From the NCBI RefSeq assembly GCF_900155645.1, contig NZ_LT706985.1, forward strand, positions 1,908,051 through 1,972,050: a stretch of DNA of 64,000 bases. The letters are read 5' to 3'. Below are positions 26,592-35,479 of this stretch, piece after piece. The position numbers and the translations under genes were made by a program. The notes below the pieces were generated by a model. The model did not search any database. It was given only the letters and a program-made list of their open reading frames with translations, and had not been told where the DNA came from. The stretch comes from Vaginimicrobium propionicum. Its GTDB lineage: Bacteria; Actinomycetota; Actinomycetes; Propionibacteriales; Propionibacteriaceae. The first letter of the stretch is position 1, and each line of letters begins with the position of its first letter.

Positions 26592-27905
26592 ATGCTGAAA
26601 TTATTTATCTCGTCCGTGAGATTAGCTATGCCGCTACTCATGTCGCTGGCGATTTTATTGGCTAGCAGGGCTCACGCTCCGATGGAACGTCGCCTAGTGA
26701 CCCGCATAACGGCAGGTGTTACGGTGGCCGGTCTAGGCACGGCCTTTATTCTCGCGGAGCTGAGGCTAAATACCTCGATGATAAATATTCCGACGATGAA
26801 TGCCATTGTCGGAACTGCAGCTGTGCTGGCTTCGATCGCTTTCCTAGTCGCAGTGTGGCTGTTCGGCAATCGTGACCTTTATGACATTAACCAAACTTGG
26901 CGTCACCGAACGCTGAGCATTACGGCGCTAGTAGCGTTAGCTTTCAATTTGGTGTTTTTCGGGTTTGAGTATTTCTACGGGACCGATGGCATCGTCTTGA
27001 TGGGGTCGAGCCTGTGGGAAAGCGAAAGCCTGTTGCGGTTGGCAGGTTATGCGCTCGGCACTTTATTAGTGTTAATCGCTAGCTGGGCTTATGTCGTTTC
27101 GGCTCGTCGGGTGTCTTGGTGGGTTCGTTCAGCAATTACCTTGGTAGTTTTCGCAGCGATGATTCTGCCGCGTGCGGTGCTGCTCTACCAGCAATTCGCA
27201 AACCGTGGCCTACTGCCGAAGAGCGACCTCGTCTTTGACGCGGTGTTGTGGATTCAATATAACGGCCCAATCACTCAGCTAGTGCTGGCTATTTTGGTTG
27301 CTCTGCCTGGTCTTGTTGCCTTGTGGTCGATGCCGCGTACTAAGCCAGCTAATTCAGCGGCTGCCAGGGCGCGTAAAGCAGACCAGATTTCTAGACGAAA
27401 GTTCTTTGCCCTGTCATTAGCGTTATCGCTGCTTTTCTCCTTGTCTTTGACGGTTGGTCACGCAAAGTCAGAAGCTCCGGTGGAATTGTCACCAATTGAG
27501 GAATCTGTCGTTCAAGACGATCAAGTCTTAGTTGACCGCGAGTTAGTGTCTGACGGGCATCTGCATAGATTCGCTATTAAAACTCACCCAGATATTGAGT
27601 ACCCGACGAAAGCTGGCGGCACCTATAAAACTAGGGGCGATGTTGAGGTGCGTTTTATCGTGATTAAAAAGAATGAGAGCGCTTTTGGTACCGGGTTAGA
27701 TGCTTGCGAGATTTGTGGTGATTCCGGGTACTACGAAAAAGATGGCAAAGTCATTTGCAAAAAATGTAATGTCATGATGAATATCCAAACTATTGGTTTT
27801 CCTGGCGGGTGTAACCCAATCCCGATTAAGTACGAGGTTTCTGGAACGAATTTAGTTTTTTCGCTTAGCGAACTTGAGAGCCACGAGAATGTGTTTAGTA
27901 AATAA
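26592..27905 (+). CDS. DUF2318 Fe-S membrane protein
   Basis: This is a polytopic membrane protein with about seven to eight hydrophobic helices (residues 1-290). A C-terminal extracytoplasmic DUF2318 domain follows, with a metal-binding cysteine set: CEICGDSGYYEKDG, VICKKCNVMMN and GGCNPIPI. It is thought to work in electron transfer or metal handling together with FTR1/P19. The ATG at 26592 has GAGG upstream. A CCTAACCT iron-box half-site lies at 26564-26571. The stop overlaps the first permease start by one base (TAATG), so it is in the operon. Confidence 0.88.
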   Translation: MLKLFISSVRLAMPLLMSLAILLASRAHAPMERRLVTRITAGVTVAGLGTAFILAELRLNTSMINIPTMNAIVGTAAVLASIAFLVAVWLFGNRDLYDINQTWRHRTLSITALVALAFNLVFFGFEYFYGTDGIVLMGSSLWESESLLRLAGYALGTLLVLIASWAYVVSARRVSWWVRSAITLVVFAAMILPRAVLLYQQFANRGLLPKSDLVFDAVLWIQYNGPITQLVLAILVALPGLVALWSMPRTKPANSAAARARKADQISRRKFFALSLALSLLFSLSLTVGHAKSEAPVELSPIEESVVQDDQVLVDRELVSDGHLHRFAIKTHPDIEYPTKAGGTYKTRGDVEVRFIVIKKNESAFGTGLDACEICGDSGYYEKDGKVICKKCNVMMNIQTIGFPGGCNPIPIKYEVSGTNLVFSLSELESHENVFSK

Positions 27906-29173
27906 TGTTTTTCTTTAGAATGATTTTCCGCGCCCTAAGACGCCAAATTTCTAAACGCTTATTGGTGGCAGTGACGATCTTCTTAGGGGCGAGTTTAACC
28001 ACCTCAATGTTTGCCGTCATGTTAGATATTGGCGACAAAATTAAACAAGAGCTTGGTTCCTATGGCGCAAATATCCAAGTGCTACCTAAAGGCACTTCGG
28101 TTATCTCAGATATGTATGACGTCCAGTCTCAAACTGCTCAAGGGGCTCTTCGAGAAGATGAATTGGGCAAACTGAAAACGATTTTTTGGGCCTACAACAT
28201 TGAAGACTTCGCGCCTTTCCTTCAAGTTGATGTGAAAACTGATTTAGGCGAGGTTGAGGCTATTGGCACCTGGTTTAACAACACCCTTGAGTTGGCCGAT
28301 GGGGATAGTGTCACCACTGGGTTGACTCGAATGCGTGACTGGTGGCAGATAGACGGCAAGTGGGCTGATGACGCAGGTGAAATGATGGTTGGCTCAAGGA
28401 TTGCCGCTCAACAAGGCTGGCGTCTTGGCGATAGCGTGGAATTGACCACTGACAAGGGTGTTGAGTCCTTGAAAGTGGCTGGCATTTTCAATTCTGGCTC
28501 TAGTGAGGATCGCCAAGTTTTCATTCCGTTAGCTAGCGCACAGCGACTGGCAGATCGGGCTGGGCAAGTTGAGAAAATTGAGGTGCGTGCGCTAACCACC
28601 CCCGATAATGATTTGGCACGTCGAGCCGCCCAAGATCCAACCACCCTTTCTATTGAGGAATGGGAAACCTGGTACTGCACTGCCTACGTGTCCTCGATTT
28701 CATATCAAATTGAAGAAGTCATGACGAATGCCTCGGCTAAGGCCGTGCGCCAAATTGCTGACACCGAGGGCGTAATTTTAGATAAGACGCAACTAATAAT
28801 GACGATGGTGGCTGCTTTTGCGATGGTGGCGGCTGCCTTAGGAATCGCCAATTTAGTGACAGCCTCCGTGATGGAACGCAGTCGAGAAATTGGTTTGATG
28901 AAAGCGTTAGGTGCCAGAAATGGCTCAATTATTGGGTTAATTCTTACTGAGACATTGATTATTGGCTTAGTTGGCGGCATTTTGGGTTTCTTCGCTGGTG
29001 TTGGTCTTGCTCAATTAGTGGGTCACTTAGTGTTTGACTCTGGTATTGCGATTAGACCTATCGTTGCGCCGCTAATGGGGTTAGTGATTTTAGTGACCGT
29101 AGTTTTAGGGTGTCTGCCGGCTATGCATTCCATGCTGAAATTGCAACCCACGCAGGTATTACACGGGCGGTGA
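27905..29173 (+). CDS. ABC transporter permease, FtsX/MacB type (first)
   Basis: This permease has the MacB-like plan. One N-terminal membrane helix (residues about 17-40) precedes a large extracytoplasmic domain (about 45-275), and three helices lie at the C-terminus with the FtsX signature (SREIGLMKALGARNGSIIGLILTE). A short insert with ETWYCTAYVSSISYQ precedes the helices. At 422 residues it is a typical length. With the second permease and the ATPase it should form a mechanotransmission-type ABC complex acting on extracytoplasmic partners rather than a classic importer. Confidence 0.9.
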   Translation: MFFFRMIFRALRRQISKRLLVAVTIFLGASLTTSMFAVMLDIGDKIKQELGSYGANIQVLPKGTSVISDMYDVQSQTAQGALREDELGKLKTIFWAYNIEDFAPFLQVDVKTDLGEVEAIGTWFNNTLELADGDSVTTGLTRMRDWWQIDGKWADDAGEMMVGSRIAAQQGWRLGDSVELTTDKGVESLKVAGIFNSGSSEDRQVFIPLASAQRLADRAGQVEKIEVRALTTPDNDLARRAAQDPTTLSIEEWETWYCTAYVSSISYQIEEVMTNASAKAVRQIADTEGVILDKTQLIMTMVAAFAMVAAALGIANLVTASVMERSREIGLMKALGARNGSIIGLILTETLIIGLVGGILGFFAGVGLAQLVGHLVFDSGIAIRPIVAPLMGLVILVTVVLGCLPAMHSMLKLQPTQVLHGR

Positions 29174-29177
29174 TGAG

Positions 29178-30308
29178 ATGAGAAATTCGCACCAGCGCAT
29201 GTATCTGCGCATGATAACGAAATCGTTCTGGCACCGGCTGTCGCGTGTCTTCATAGCCTCACTGTCGATCGCTGTTGGGGCAGCGACCCTATCTGGTTTG
29301 GGATTGATCGCCTATACCGTGCCCGAGCAGATGAGTCAACAGTTGCGTTCATATGGAGCCAATATGGTGGTGCTGCCTGACGGTGCTCAAGGATTAACCG
29401 ATGAGGATGTGCAAACAGTAGACCAAATTGTTGGCGGCAAATCTCTTGGCAGATCCCCTTATCAATACGCAAACTTGCTCTATAACCAGCAGTCTGTGCA
29501 AGTGATGGCGGCGCCGCTAGCCGATGTCGTTAAGGTGCGTCCTTATTGGCAGGTGGACGGCGAAATGCCAGCCAATGACGAAGAAATTCTGGTCGGAAAA
29601 ACAGTTGCGCAGACCTATCGTTTCGAGGTTGGTAAGAATGTTGGTTTGACGGAGCCAACTAAGGCTGACGGTGTGGCGAAACAGTTAAAGGTTAGCGGGA
29701 TATTGAATACTGGTGGGGCTGAAGATGAGCTAATCGTCATGACTCAAGGTGCCTTAGCGAATTTCAATCAACCAAAAAGCTATAACCTGATTGAATACTC
29801 AATTGATGGCGACAGTGCGGCGATTAGCGCGCTAACCGAAGAGATTAACCAGACTGGTAAAGGTTTAGAAGCCGAAGTAGTGCGGCGAATTAGCGAAAAT
29901 GAATCCGGTATCGCCAAAACTATGCAAAGCCTAATTTGGTTAGTTTCAGTAATTATCGTTATTTTGACCGTCATTTCGGTATCGGCCACTTTGAATGCCA
30001 TCGTCGCAGAAAGAGCTAAAGAATTTGGTTTGAAGAAAGCGCTTGGAGCGCTCTCCGACGACATTCTGAAAGAGCTATTAGGAGAATCCATCCTGCTAGG
30101 GTTGCTCGGCGGTTCGATAGGGGTAGCGGCAGGCGTTTGGATGGCTGACCTGGTTTCGGTTAAAGCATTCGCTATCGATTTAGAGATCAACTGGCTGGTA
30201 GTGCCCGTCACCTTAGCGTGTGCGACAGTAATTAGTTTGGCAGGCACATTGGTGCCAGCTAGACGTATTTCACGGATTAAACCAAGCAATGTGTTGAGTG
30301 GAGAATAA
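29178..30308 (+). CDS. ABC transporter permease, FtsX/MacB type (second)
   Basis: This is a paralogue of the preceding permease: one N-terminal helix (residues about 23-45), an extracytoplasmic domain sharing the LRSYGANMVVLP opening, and three C-terminal helices with AKEFGLKKALGALSDDILKELLGES. The shared SYGAN motif suggests tandem duplication. The ATG at 29178 is preceded by GATGAGATGAG. It is directly followed by the ATPase gene (TAA then ATG), so the three genes are tightly coupled. Confidence 0.9.
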   Translation: MRNSHQRMYLRMITKSFWHRLSRVFIASLSIAVGAATLSGLGLIAYTVPEQMSQQLRSYGANMVVLPDGAQGLTDEDVQTVDQIVGGKSLGRSPYQYANLLYNQQSVQVMAAPLADVVKVRPYWQVDGEMPANDEEILVGKTVAQTYRFEVGKNVGLTEPTKADGVAKQLKVSGILNTGGAEDELIVMTQGALANFNQPKSYNLIEYSIDGDSAAISALTEEINQTGKGLEAEVVRRISENESGIAKTMQSLIWLVSVIIVILTVISVSATLNAIVAERAKEFGLKKALGALSDDILKELLGESILLGLLGGSIGVAAGVWMADLVSVKAFAIDLEINWLVVPVTLACATVISLAGTLVPARRISRIKPSNVLSGE

Positions 30309-31079
30309 ATGGTAGTAACGCAAACAGAGTCGCTGGCCGAGACCGATTCGGTCTACTCCATTCGCGGGGTGAGTCGCCGCTACGGCGATCTGGCTGCTTT
30401 GGATAATGTCAGCCTTGAAATTAAACGCGGCGAGTGGGTAAGTGTTGTTGGCCCCTCCGGGTCTGGAAAATCCACCCTGATGAATATTCTCGGGTGTATG
30501 GACACTCCGACAGATGGGGTAGTGCTGTTAGAGGGGCAACGTTTAGACAAGATGGGCGAACCGGAATTGGCTAATGTTCGCCGGCACAAAATCGGTTTGG
30601 TGTTTCAACAATTTCACCTAGTCAAACACCTAAATGCGGTCGAAAATGTGATGCTCGCCCAATATTATCATTCGATTCCGGACGAGGACGAAGCTATGGC
30701 CGCCCTGGCCAGAGTTGGTATGGAAGAGCGTGCCACTCACTTGCCTAGTCAGCTATCTGGTGGCGAGCAGCAGCGGGTATGCGTTGCTAGAGCCTTGATA
30801 AATCATCCGGCGGTGATTTTGGCTGATGAGCCAACCGGCAATTTAGATGAGATTAATGAGCAAATCGTCATTGACTTTTTCCATCAACTACATGACGCGG
30901 GCACAACCTTGATCGTCGTCACCCACGACTCTCAAGTTGCCGCCCAGGGTCAGCGGCAAATCATTTTGGAGCATGGACGAATCGCTAAACAAGTCAATGA
31001 TGTTGCGGCCACCCCCACTAAGGGAGCCAGCCTAATAGCTGGTCAAGCCACTAACTCGCAAGAAAGTAACAATGAATAA
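30309..31079 (+). CDS. ABC transporter ATP-binding protein (MacB/LolD type)
   Basis: This is the nucleotide-binding subunit for the two FtsX-type permeases. Walker A is GPSGSGKST (about residues 48-56), with Q-loop QQFHLVKHLN, signature LSGGEQQRVCVARAL, Walker B VILADEPTGNLD and the H-loop THDSQ. At 256 residues it has a short, poorly conserved tail. The last eight bases overlap the FMN-binding gene, so that gene belongs to the same operon. Confidence 0.94.
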   Translation: MVVTQTESLAETDSVYSIRGVSRRYGDLAALDNVSLEIKRGEWVSVVGPSGSGKSTLMNILGCMDTPTDGVVLLEGQRLDKMGEPELANVRRHKIGLVFQQFHLVKHLNAVENVMLAQYYHSIPDEDEAMAALARVGMEERATHLPSQLSGGEQQRVCVARALINHPAVILADEPTGNLDEINEQIVIDFFHQLHDAGTTLIVVTHDSQVAAQGQRQIILEHGRIAKQVNDVAATPTKGASLIAGQATNSQESNNE

Positions 31080-31512
31080 ATCACAGGTAGGAATGCTCTT
31101 AGCGGCTAGTGTCGCAGCCGCGTTATTGACGGGCTGCTCTGGCTCGACGACTCCAATAAGTCAGCTAGAAAATGGCGAATATACTGGGACTGCCGCCCCT
31201 GAAACTGATGGCAGCTACGGCATTATTAAGTTCAAGGTTGATAGCGGCCAAATCAAAGACGTGAGCTTCTTAATGTATGACGCGGACGGCACCGTTCACG
31301 ACGAGAATTATGGCCTAGGAGCTGACGGCACCCCCCACGATGAGGCCTTTTATCAGCGCGCCCAGAATGCTATCGCCGCCGAACACTCCTATGTCACTCA
31401 ACTCGAAGAAACGGGTAATCAGAACAAGGTAGAGGTGATAGCGGGCGCCTCGATTTCGCACCGGCAATTTCTTGGCGCTATCCGTGACGCCGTAAGAAAA
31501 GCACAACATTAG
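31072..31512 (+). CDS. FMN-binding-domain lipoprotein
   Basis: This is a small extracytoplasmic flavoprotein. The lipoprotein signal ends in LLTGC (Cys22). An FMN-binding domain covers the rest, with GEYTGTAAPETDGSYG at the start and VIAGASISHRQFLGAI at the end. ApbE attaches FMN to the last Ser/Thr of a motif like SGAT-x-S/T; here it reads AGASIS, a serine-containing variant. The next gene is ApbE. I infer that this protein carries electrons, possibly for reducing ferric iron before FTR1 transport. Confidence 0.85.
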   Translation: MNKSQVGMLLAASVAAALLTGCSGSTTPISQLENGEYTGTAAPETDGSYGIIKFKVDSGQIKDVSFLMYDADGTVHDENYGLGADGTPHDEAFYQRAQNAIAAEHSYVTQLEETGNQNKVEVIAGASISHRQFLGAIRDAVRKAQH

Positions 31513-31526
31513 TCAAGATTTTCAAG

Positions 31527-32438
31527 ATGCCGCGCACCACATTTGCGACGATGGGCACCTGGGCGAATCTGACTTGGTCTTGGCCTGACGGCAGACCAGC
31601 CCCGGATCAAGACGCTGAGCTGGCTGAGGCAGCCCAAGCTGAATGTGCACGCCTTGAGACGATATTCAGCAGATTTATCGCAAATTCCGAAATCTCACAG
31701 TTAGGGTCTAGCTGGCGTACCGTATCTAAAGATTGCGGCTGCGTGTTATTGGCCGCTAACCAGCTGGCTGCTGCTAGTAGCGGATTCTTCAACCCGCTAC
31801 TAGGCCAACAAATGCGTGCATTGGCTACCGGTTGCCTAAGTGATGCCAAACCTGCTCAAGGTCGTATCGAAATCAGGGGTCAGCAGGCGAGATTAGTTGA
31901 CGCCAGGCCTGGCAGCATCGATCTTGGTGGGATAGCTAAAGGTTATGCGGCAGATAAACTGCGTGATCTGGGGGTAGAACATGGAGTGGAAAGGATACTC
32001 GTCACACTTGGGTCGTCATCGATAGCTTTGGCTGGTAAACCAGCCGTTGTCGGTTTGACCAGCCCATGGCGGGGGTTTAATCAGTTTGGAACTCTTCTAC
32101 TAGATTCTGCAGCCTTGAGTGTATCCGCTGACCTAGACGTCGAAATTGGTCTCTCATTGGGGCAAAGTCACGTCCTTGACCCTAATACTGGCTTGCCGGC
32201 ATTAACCGATTTAGCTCAGGTTGTGGTGTGTGCGGAAAATGGCATGTCGGCTGAGGCCTATTCAACAGCTTTCCTTGCGATGGGTATAGAAAAAGCAATC
32301 GAGTTAGATTTGGCCACCCCGCAGATAAAGACTATTTTCTTAACCCGTGACGGACGAATCTTCGCCGATCCAAGACTAGAAGTCACTGCTGCTAACGGGT
32401 TAAATGCCTGGCTAAAATCTCAACGTTCAAGCATTTAA
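31527..32438 (+). CDS. apbE: FAD:protein FMN transferase (ApbE)
   Basis: This Mg-dependent enzyme flavinylates FMN-binding domains using FAD. Landmarks are GSIDLGGIAKGYAADKL (about residues 131-147), ILVTLGSSSIALAG, HVLDPNTGLPAL and the metal-binding MSAEAYSTAFLAMG. At 303 residues it is a normal length. There is no signal peptide or lipobox at the N-terminus, unlike many exported ApbE proteins, so it may act on its partner before export. The ATG at 31527 is 14 bases after the FMN-binding gene. A strong hairpin ends the cassette. Confidence 0.92.
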   Translation: MPRTTFATMGTWANLTWSWPDGRPAPDQDAELAEAAQAECARLETIFSRFIANSEISQLGSSWRTVSKDCGCVLLAANQLAAASSGFFNPLLGQQMRALATGCLSDAKPAQGRIEIRGQQARLVDARPGSIDLGGIAKGYAADKLRDLGVEHGVERILVTLGSSSIALAGKPAVVGLTSPWRGFNQFGTLLLDSAALSVSADLDVEIGLSLGQSHVLDPNTGLPALTDLAQVVVCAENGMSAEAYSTAFLAMGIEKAIELDLATPQIKTIFLTRDGRIFADPRLEVTAANGLNAWLKSQRSSI

Positions 32439-32474
32439 TGCTGTGGCTAAGAAGATTTGTATTTCAATTTATTG

Positions 32475-32520
32475 GTGGGTTAGTGGATAGCTAAGTACTA
32501 TCCACTAACCCACTTATTGT
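32475..32520 (+). terminator. Terminator of the iron cassette
   Basis: A perfect 15-base-pair stem (32476-32490 with 32498-32512), extendable by one G-C pair, encloses a seven-base loop and is followed by TTATTGTTA. It lies 36 bases after the ApbE stop and could also stop readthrough from the facing GH3 gene. Confidence 0.8.
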
Positions 32521-32682
32521 TATGGGATTGTGTGTTTAAGATGTCTATTTTTCATTTTTGCTAAGCGGATCCGTATTCTAAGCATTACTCTTGCGTCTTT
32601 GATTGCGGCATTAACATTTCCGAAAAATTTATGCGATGCAAGCCTAACGTTTGGAATTCATACCACTAATGCAGCTTGCCGG

Positions 32683-34404
32683 TTAGAGACGGGCTTGCCA
32701 CTTGCCAGCCCAAACTAATTCATTCGGTGTGCCCTTGAATTCAGATTTACCTTCCAACTTGTCGAGGGTCGCCTTAATGATGTCTTCATTGGAGTGGTAG
32801 GCGTTGATGTAGCACTTAACCATCGTCGCGTCATGCAGGTGGGTGGTGAAATTGAGCGAGACCATGAAGGTCGGAACTTCCCAGACATACCATGGGCACT
32901 CATTGGACATCGCTGTCTTCCATTGAATGCGGTAATTATTTTGGGCGCCATAGCCAACAACTTCAGCTATCACCAGCGCCGCATCTACCTCATCACGGTA
33001 TTCCAGCGTGGAGCCTTTGACGCGGGTCGTGCCATCGTTAATGCTCACCTCATAGCCGCGTTTCGTCAGCTCATCTTTGAAAACGTCTAGGGTGGCGTCG
33101 CTGCTGGCAAACATGCCGCCCTTTTCGCCAGTCAAATAGTAGAGACGAACCCGCTTATGATCTTTGGGGTTTAGCGGCAGCTGGTCAAGAGTGTTCTTCA
33201 CCAAGGTAATGCCCTTGTCGGCAGCGTTTTTACGCATCTTCAAATGTGCTGGGCAGCCGATAACCTCAAGCTCTTTACGGTCTTTAAGTAAAGTGTCATT
33301 GGCTTTCTTCTCCGGCAGCCTAAGCTTGGCTTTCAACCCCAGGATTCGCCGTAGCGCGTCAGTCATCCGCTCCTCAGAGATGACGCCGTTGCGGTAGCCC
33401 TTTAGCATGAAGTTCCAGTCCTCATCGATATCGTTGAAGAAGAGGAACATGTCGCAGCCGGCGGCGATAGCCCCTGGCACATAATCTTCGCGGCGCATCG
33501 CTGAGGTCATGCCTAACATGTGGGAAGCGTCCGTAATCAACATGCCGTTGAAGTCGAGCTCTTCCTTAAGCAGCGTTGTGGCAAGCTCTTCGGCGAGTGT
33601 TGCCGGCAACATATCCTTGTCGGCCAACTGGGGTCTCAACTTCTTTTGCACCTTCGGCAATGCGATATGGCCAGCCATAACCATCTCCACGCCGGCGGCG
33701 AAATGGTGTTTATAAACTTTGCCGAAAGAGTCCATCCACTCGTCATAGTCAAGGTCATTGACACCCAAAACAAGGTGCTGGTCGCGTTCTTCGACGCCGT
33801 CACCGGGGAAGTGCTTAATGCAGCAAACAATCTCGCTCTCTTTAAGACCAGCAATATAGGCGGACGTGTATTTAATCACGTCATCAGCGTTGGTGCCATA
33901 GGCGCGAGTATTGACGATGGTGTTACGCCAATTGAACAAAATGTCGACGCATGGGTCAAAATTTACGTTTACCCCAAGCGCTGTCGCTTCGCGCCCGGAC
34001 ACGAAACCGGCATCGTGAGCTACCTGCACATCCTGTGAAGCCTCACATTGGGCGCCGGAAGCGATATAGGTGCCATCTGAACACGCACCATTACCGCCAG
34101 CGTCGCAGTTAGCTGCCACTAATAATGGGATTTTTGAATAAGTTTGCAAATCATTCAATAAATCTTGAATTTGCTCACCTGTCCCAGCCTGGTAACGAGC
34201 GCCACCAATGTGGTATTTCTCGACGATCTGCTGGTTCGTCAGGTCGTTGCCAGAAAACGTGTCTTTGCCGAAGTGAAAAAGATTTGTGAATAGTTGGCCG
34301 ACTTTTTCCTCGTCGGTCATCAATGAAATTGTGTCTTCCACCCATTTAATTTGCTCATCATCGAGGTTATAGGGGGTGGCTTTTAGATCAACTAGACGCG
34401 GCAT
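32683..34404 (-). CDS. Glycoside hydrolase family 3 beta-N-acetylglucosaminidase/phosphorylase (NagZ/Nag3-like)
   Basis: This is a cytoplasmic GH3 enzyme (no signal peptide). The NagZ-clade acid/base loop is present as KHFPGDG (197-203) and DQH (208-210), where the histidine acts as acid/base. The nucleophile is the aspartate in LITDASHMLGM (about 292). Unlike single-domain NagZ (about 340 residues), it has a second domain to residue 573. This resembles the actinobacterial Nag3 enzymes, which I recall can be phosphorylases. Probable role: recycling GlcNAc from cell-wall fragments or host glycans. The ATG at 34404 has GAGAGG upstream. Confidence 0.85.
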   Translation of the reverse strand: MPRLVDLKATPYNLDDEQIKWVEDTISLMTDEEKVGQLFTNLFHFGKDTFSGNDLTNQQIVEKYHIGGARYQAGTGEQIQDLLNDLQTYSKIPLLVAANCDAGGNGACSDGTYIASGAQCEASQDVQVAHDAGFVSGREATALGVNVNFDPCVDILFNWRNTIVNTRAYGTNADDVIKYTSAYIAGLKESEIVCCIKHFPGDGVEERDQHLVLGVNDLDYDEWMDSFGKVYKHHFAAGVEMVMAGHIALPKVQKKLRPQLADKDMLPATLAEELATTLLKEELDFNGMLITDASHMLGMTSAMRREDYVPGAIAAGCDMFLFFNDIDEDWNFMLKGYRNGVISEERMTDALRRILGLKAKLRLPEKKANDTLLKDRKELEVIGCPAHLKMRKNAADKGITLVKNTLDQLPLNPKDHKRVRLYYLTGEKGGMFASSDATLDVFKDELTKRGYEVSINDGTTRVKGSTLEYRDEVDAALVIAEVVGYGAQNNYRIQWKTAMSNECPWYVWEVPTFMVSLNFTTHLHDATMVKCYINAYHSNEDIIKATLDKLEGKSEFKGTPNELVWAGKWQARL

Positions 34405-34518
34405 AAAAACCTCTCTTAATGTCTGTCTTGGCCTCGGTTTGATTGTCTCACGGCTGGTGTGACCAACAATTTAGAATCAAATAATTGCCGTTGATTGCAT
34501 CTTTGTTAGGTACTTTAC

Positions 34519-34558
34519 GAAAACAAAGTGGGGCGCCTGTATATTCAGGCGCCCCACT
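34519..34558 (-). terminator. Terminator of the sunset-domain gene
   Basis: A perfect 13-base-pair stem (34527-34539 with 34546-34558) has a six-base loop. On the minus strand it is followed by TTGTTTTC. It lies 20 bases past the sunset-domain stop codon. Confidence 0.88.
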
Positions 34559-34577
34559 AGCAGTTTTTAATTGATGA

Positions 34578-35456
34578 TTACCGTTGAGCCTTGGTGAAGC
34601 CGGCAGCCTCAGCGGCTTCTTCACTGTTGAACCACACATCCGCATTGGTGCGTTCGTAGCCGCCAGTGCCAGGCACGTGATACTTCATCGACCGTTCATT
34701 GCCTTTGAAGATGAACCCTTCGGGCGGGTTGTCGCCGACATAGGCACCCTCACCGTATTCGCTTTTTTCGTCTTCGTCATCAGATTTGGACTCTGCGGGC
34801 TCACTAGATTCATCGTCAACAGAATCCGAGCCCCAAGCTGAATCGTCGGCACGATATGGCTCGCTGGGGGCTTGCGGAGTCCAGCCATCATCTTTGTCGC
34901 CCAGCAACGCCTTAATCGCCAATGCAATGACAGCCACTCCAGCGCTGATGCCGACAAAAGTGAAGATCTTTCTAAATATGCGGCACTTCTTGCGCGGTGC
35001 GGGCAGCACTGGCTCTGGTAGTGATAAGTCACCCTTTAGGGCAGCCACAGCGGCACCAACACGGTTACTAGCTTCTTGTACCGTCGGGTTTTCTTGAGCT
35101 TGCTCCCAAGCGTGCGCCAAACGCGGCATGACCTCATGATAAAAGGCATCAGACACATTGTCATAAGCTGTTTCTACAGCTGGTTGAACTTTAGAGATGA
35201 CGTCGTTTACCGCTGGAACAACTTTGTGCTCATAGGCGCGAACAGCCTCTTTGCGGGCTTTTTTGGCAGACTTCAATGCGTCCTGGCTAGCCTGTTCGGC
35301 AGCCGAAAAGGCGCGCTCAGCTCGTGGGCGAACGTAGTCGCTCACATCTGAAAAAGCGTCATCAAAGCTGTCGTGAGCTTGGTTTAACGCATCTTGAGCT
35401 CTAGCGGCGGCCTTCTTGGCGGCGGCCTGAGCTTTCTTCTTTCTGCAACAGGGCAT
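34578..35456 (-). CDS. Single-pass membrane protein with C-terminal 'sunset' domain
   Basis: Residues 1-150 are a highly charged, alanine-rich helical region (likely coiled coil; PCCRKKKAQAAAKKAAARAQ at the start). One membrane helix lies at about 165-185 (IFTFVGISAGVAVIALAI). A long acidic, disordered linker (DDESSEPAESKSDDEDE) follows. The last 45 residues match the actinobacterial sunset domain seen in ArfC-like proteins: FIFKGNERSMKYHVPG, WFNSEEAAEAAGFTKAQR. The function of the domain is unknown. The ATG at 35456 has CGGAG upstream. It sits just downstream of the twin palindromes. Confidence 0.75.
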   Translation of the reverse strand: MPCCRKKKAQAAAKKAAARAQDALNQAHDSFDDAFSDVSDYVRPRAERAFSAAEQASQDALKSAKKARKEAVRAYEHKVVPAVNDVISKVQPAVETAYDNVSDAFYHEVMPRLAHAWEQAQENPTVQEASNRVGAAVAALKGDLSLPEPVLPAPRKKCRIFRKIFTFVGISAGVAVIALAIKALLGDKDDGWTPQAPSEPYRADDSAWGSDSVDDESSEPAESKSDDEDEKSEYGEGAYVGDNPPEGFIFKGNERSMKYHVPGTGGYERTNADVWFNSEEAAEAAGFTKAQR

Positions 35457-35479
35457 GATCTACTCCGATCTATTGGTTG

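Noticed and set aside
32530-32718. Small rightward frame after the iron cassette
   Set aside because: It overlaps the end of the GH3 gene, has no ribosome site and gives a low-complexity translation.
33520-34038. 172-codon frame opposite the GH3 gene
   Set aside because: It is contained in the GH3 gene and reads as its complement, with no family likeness.
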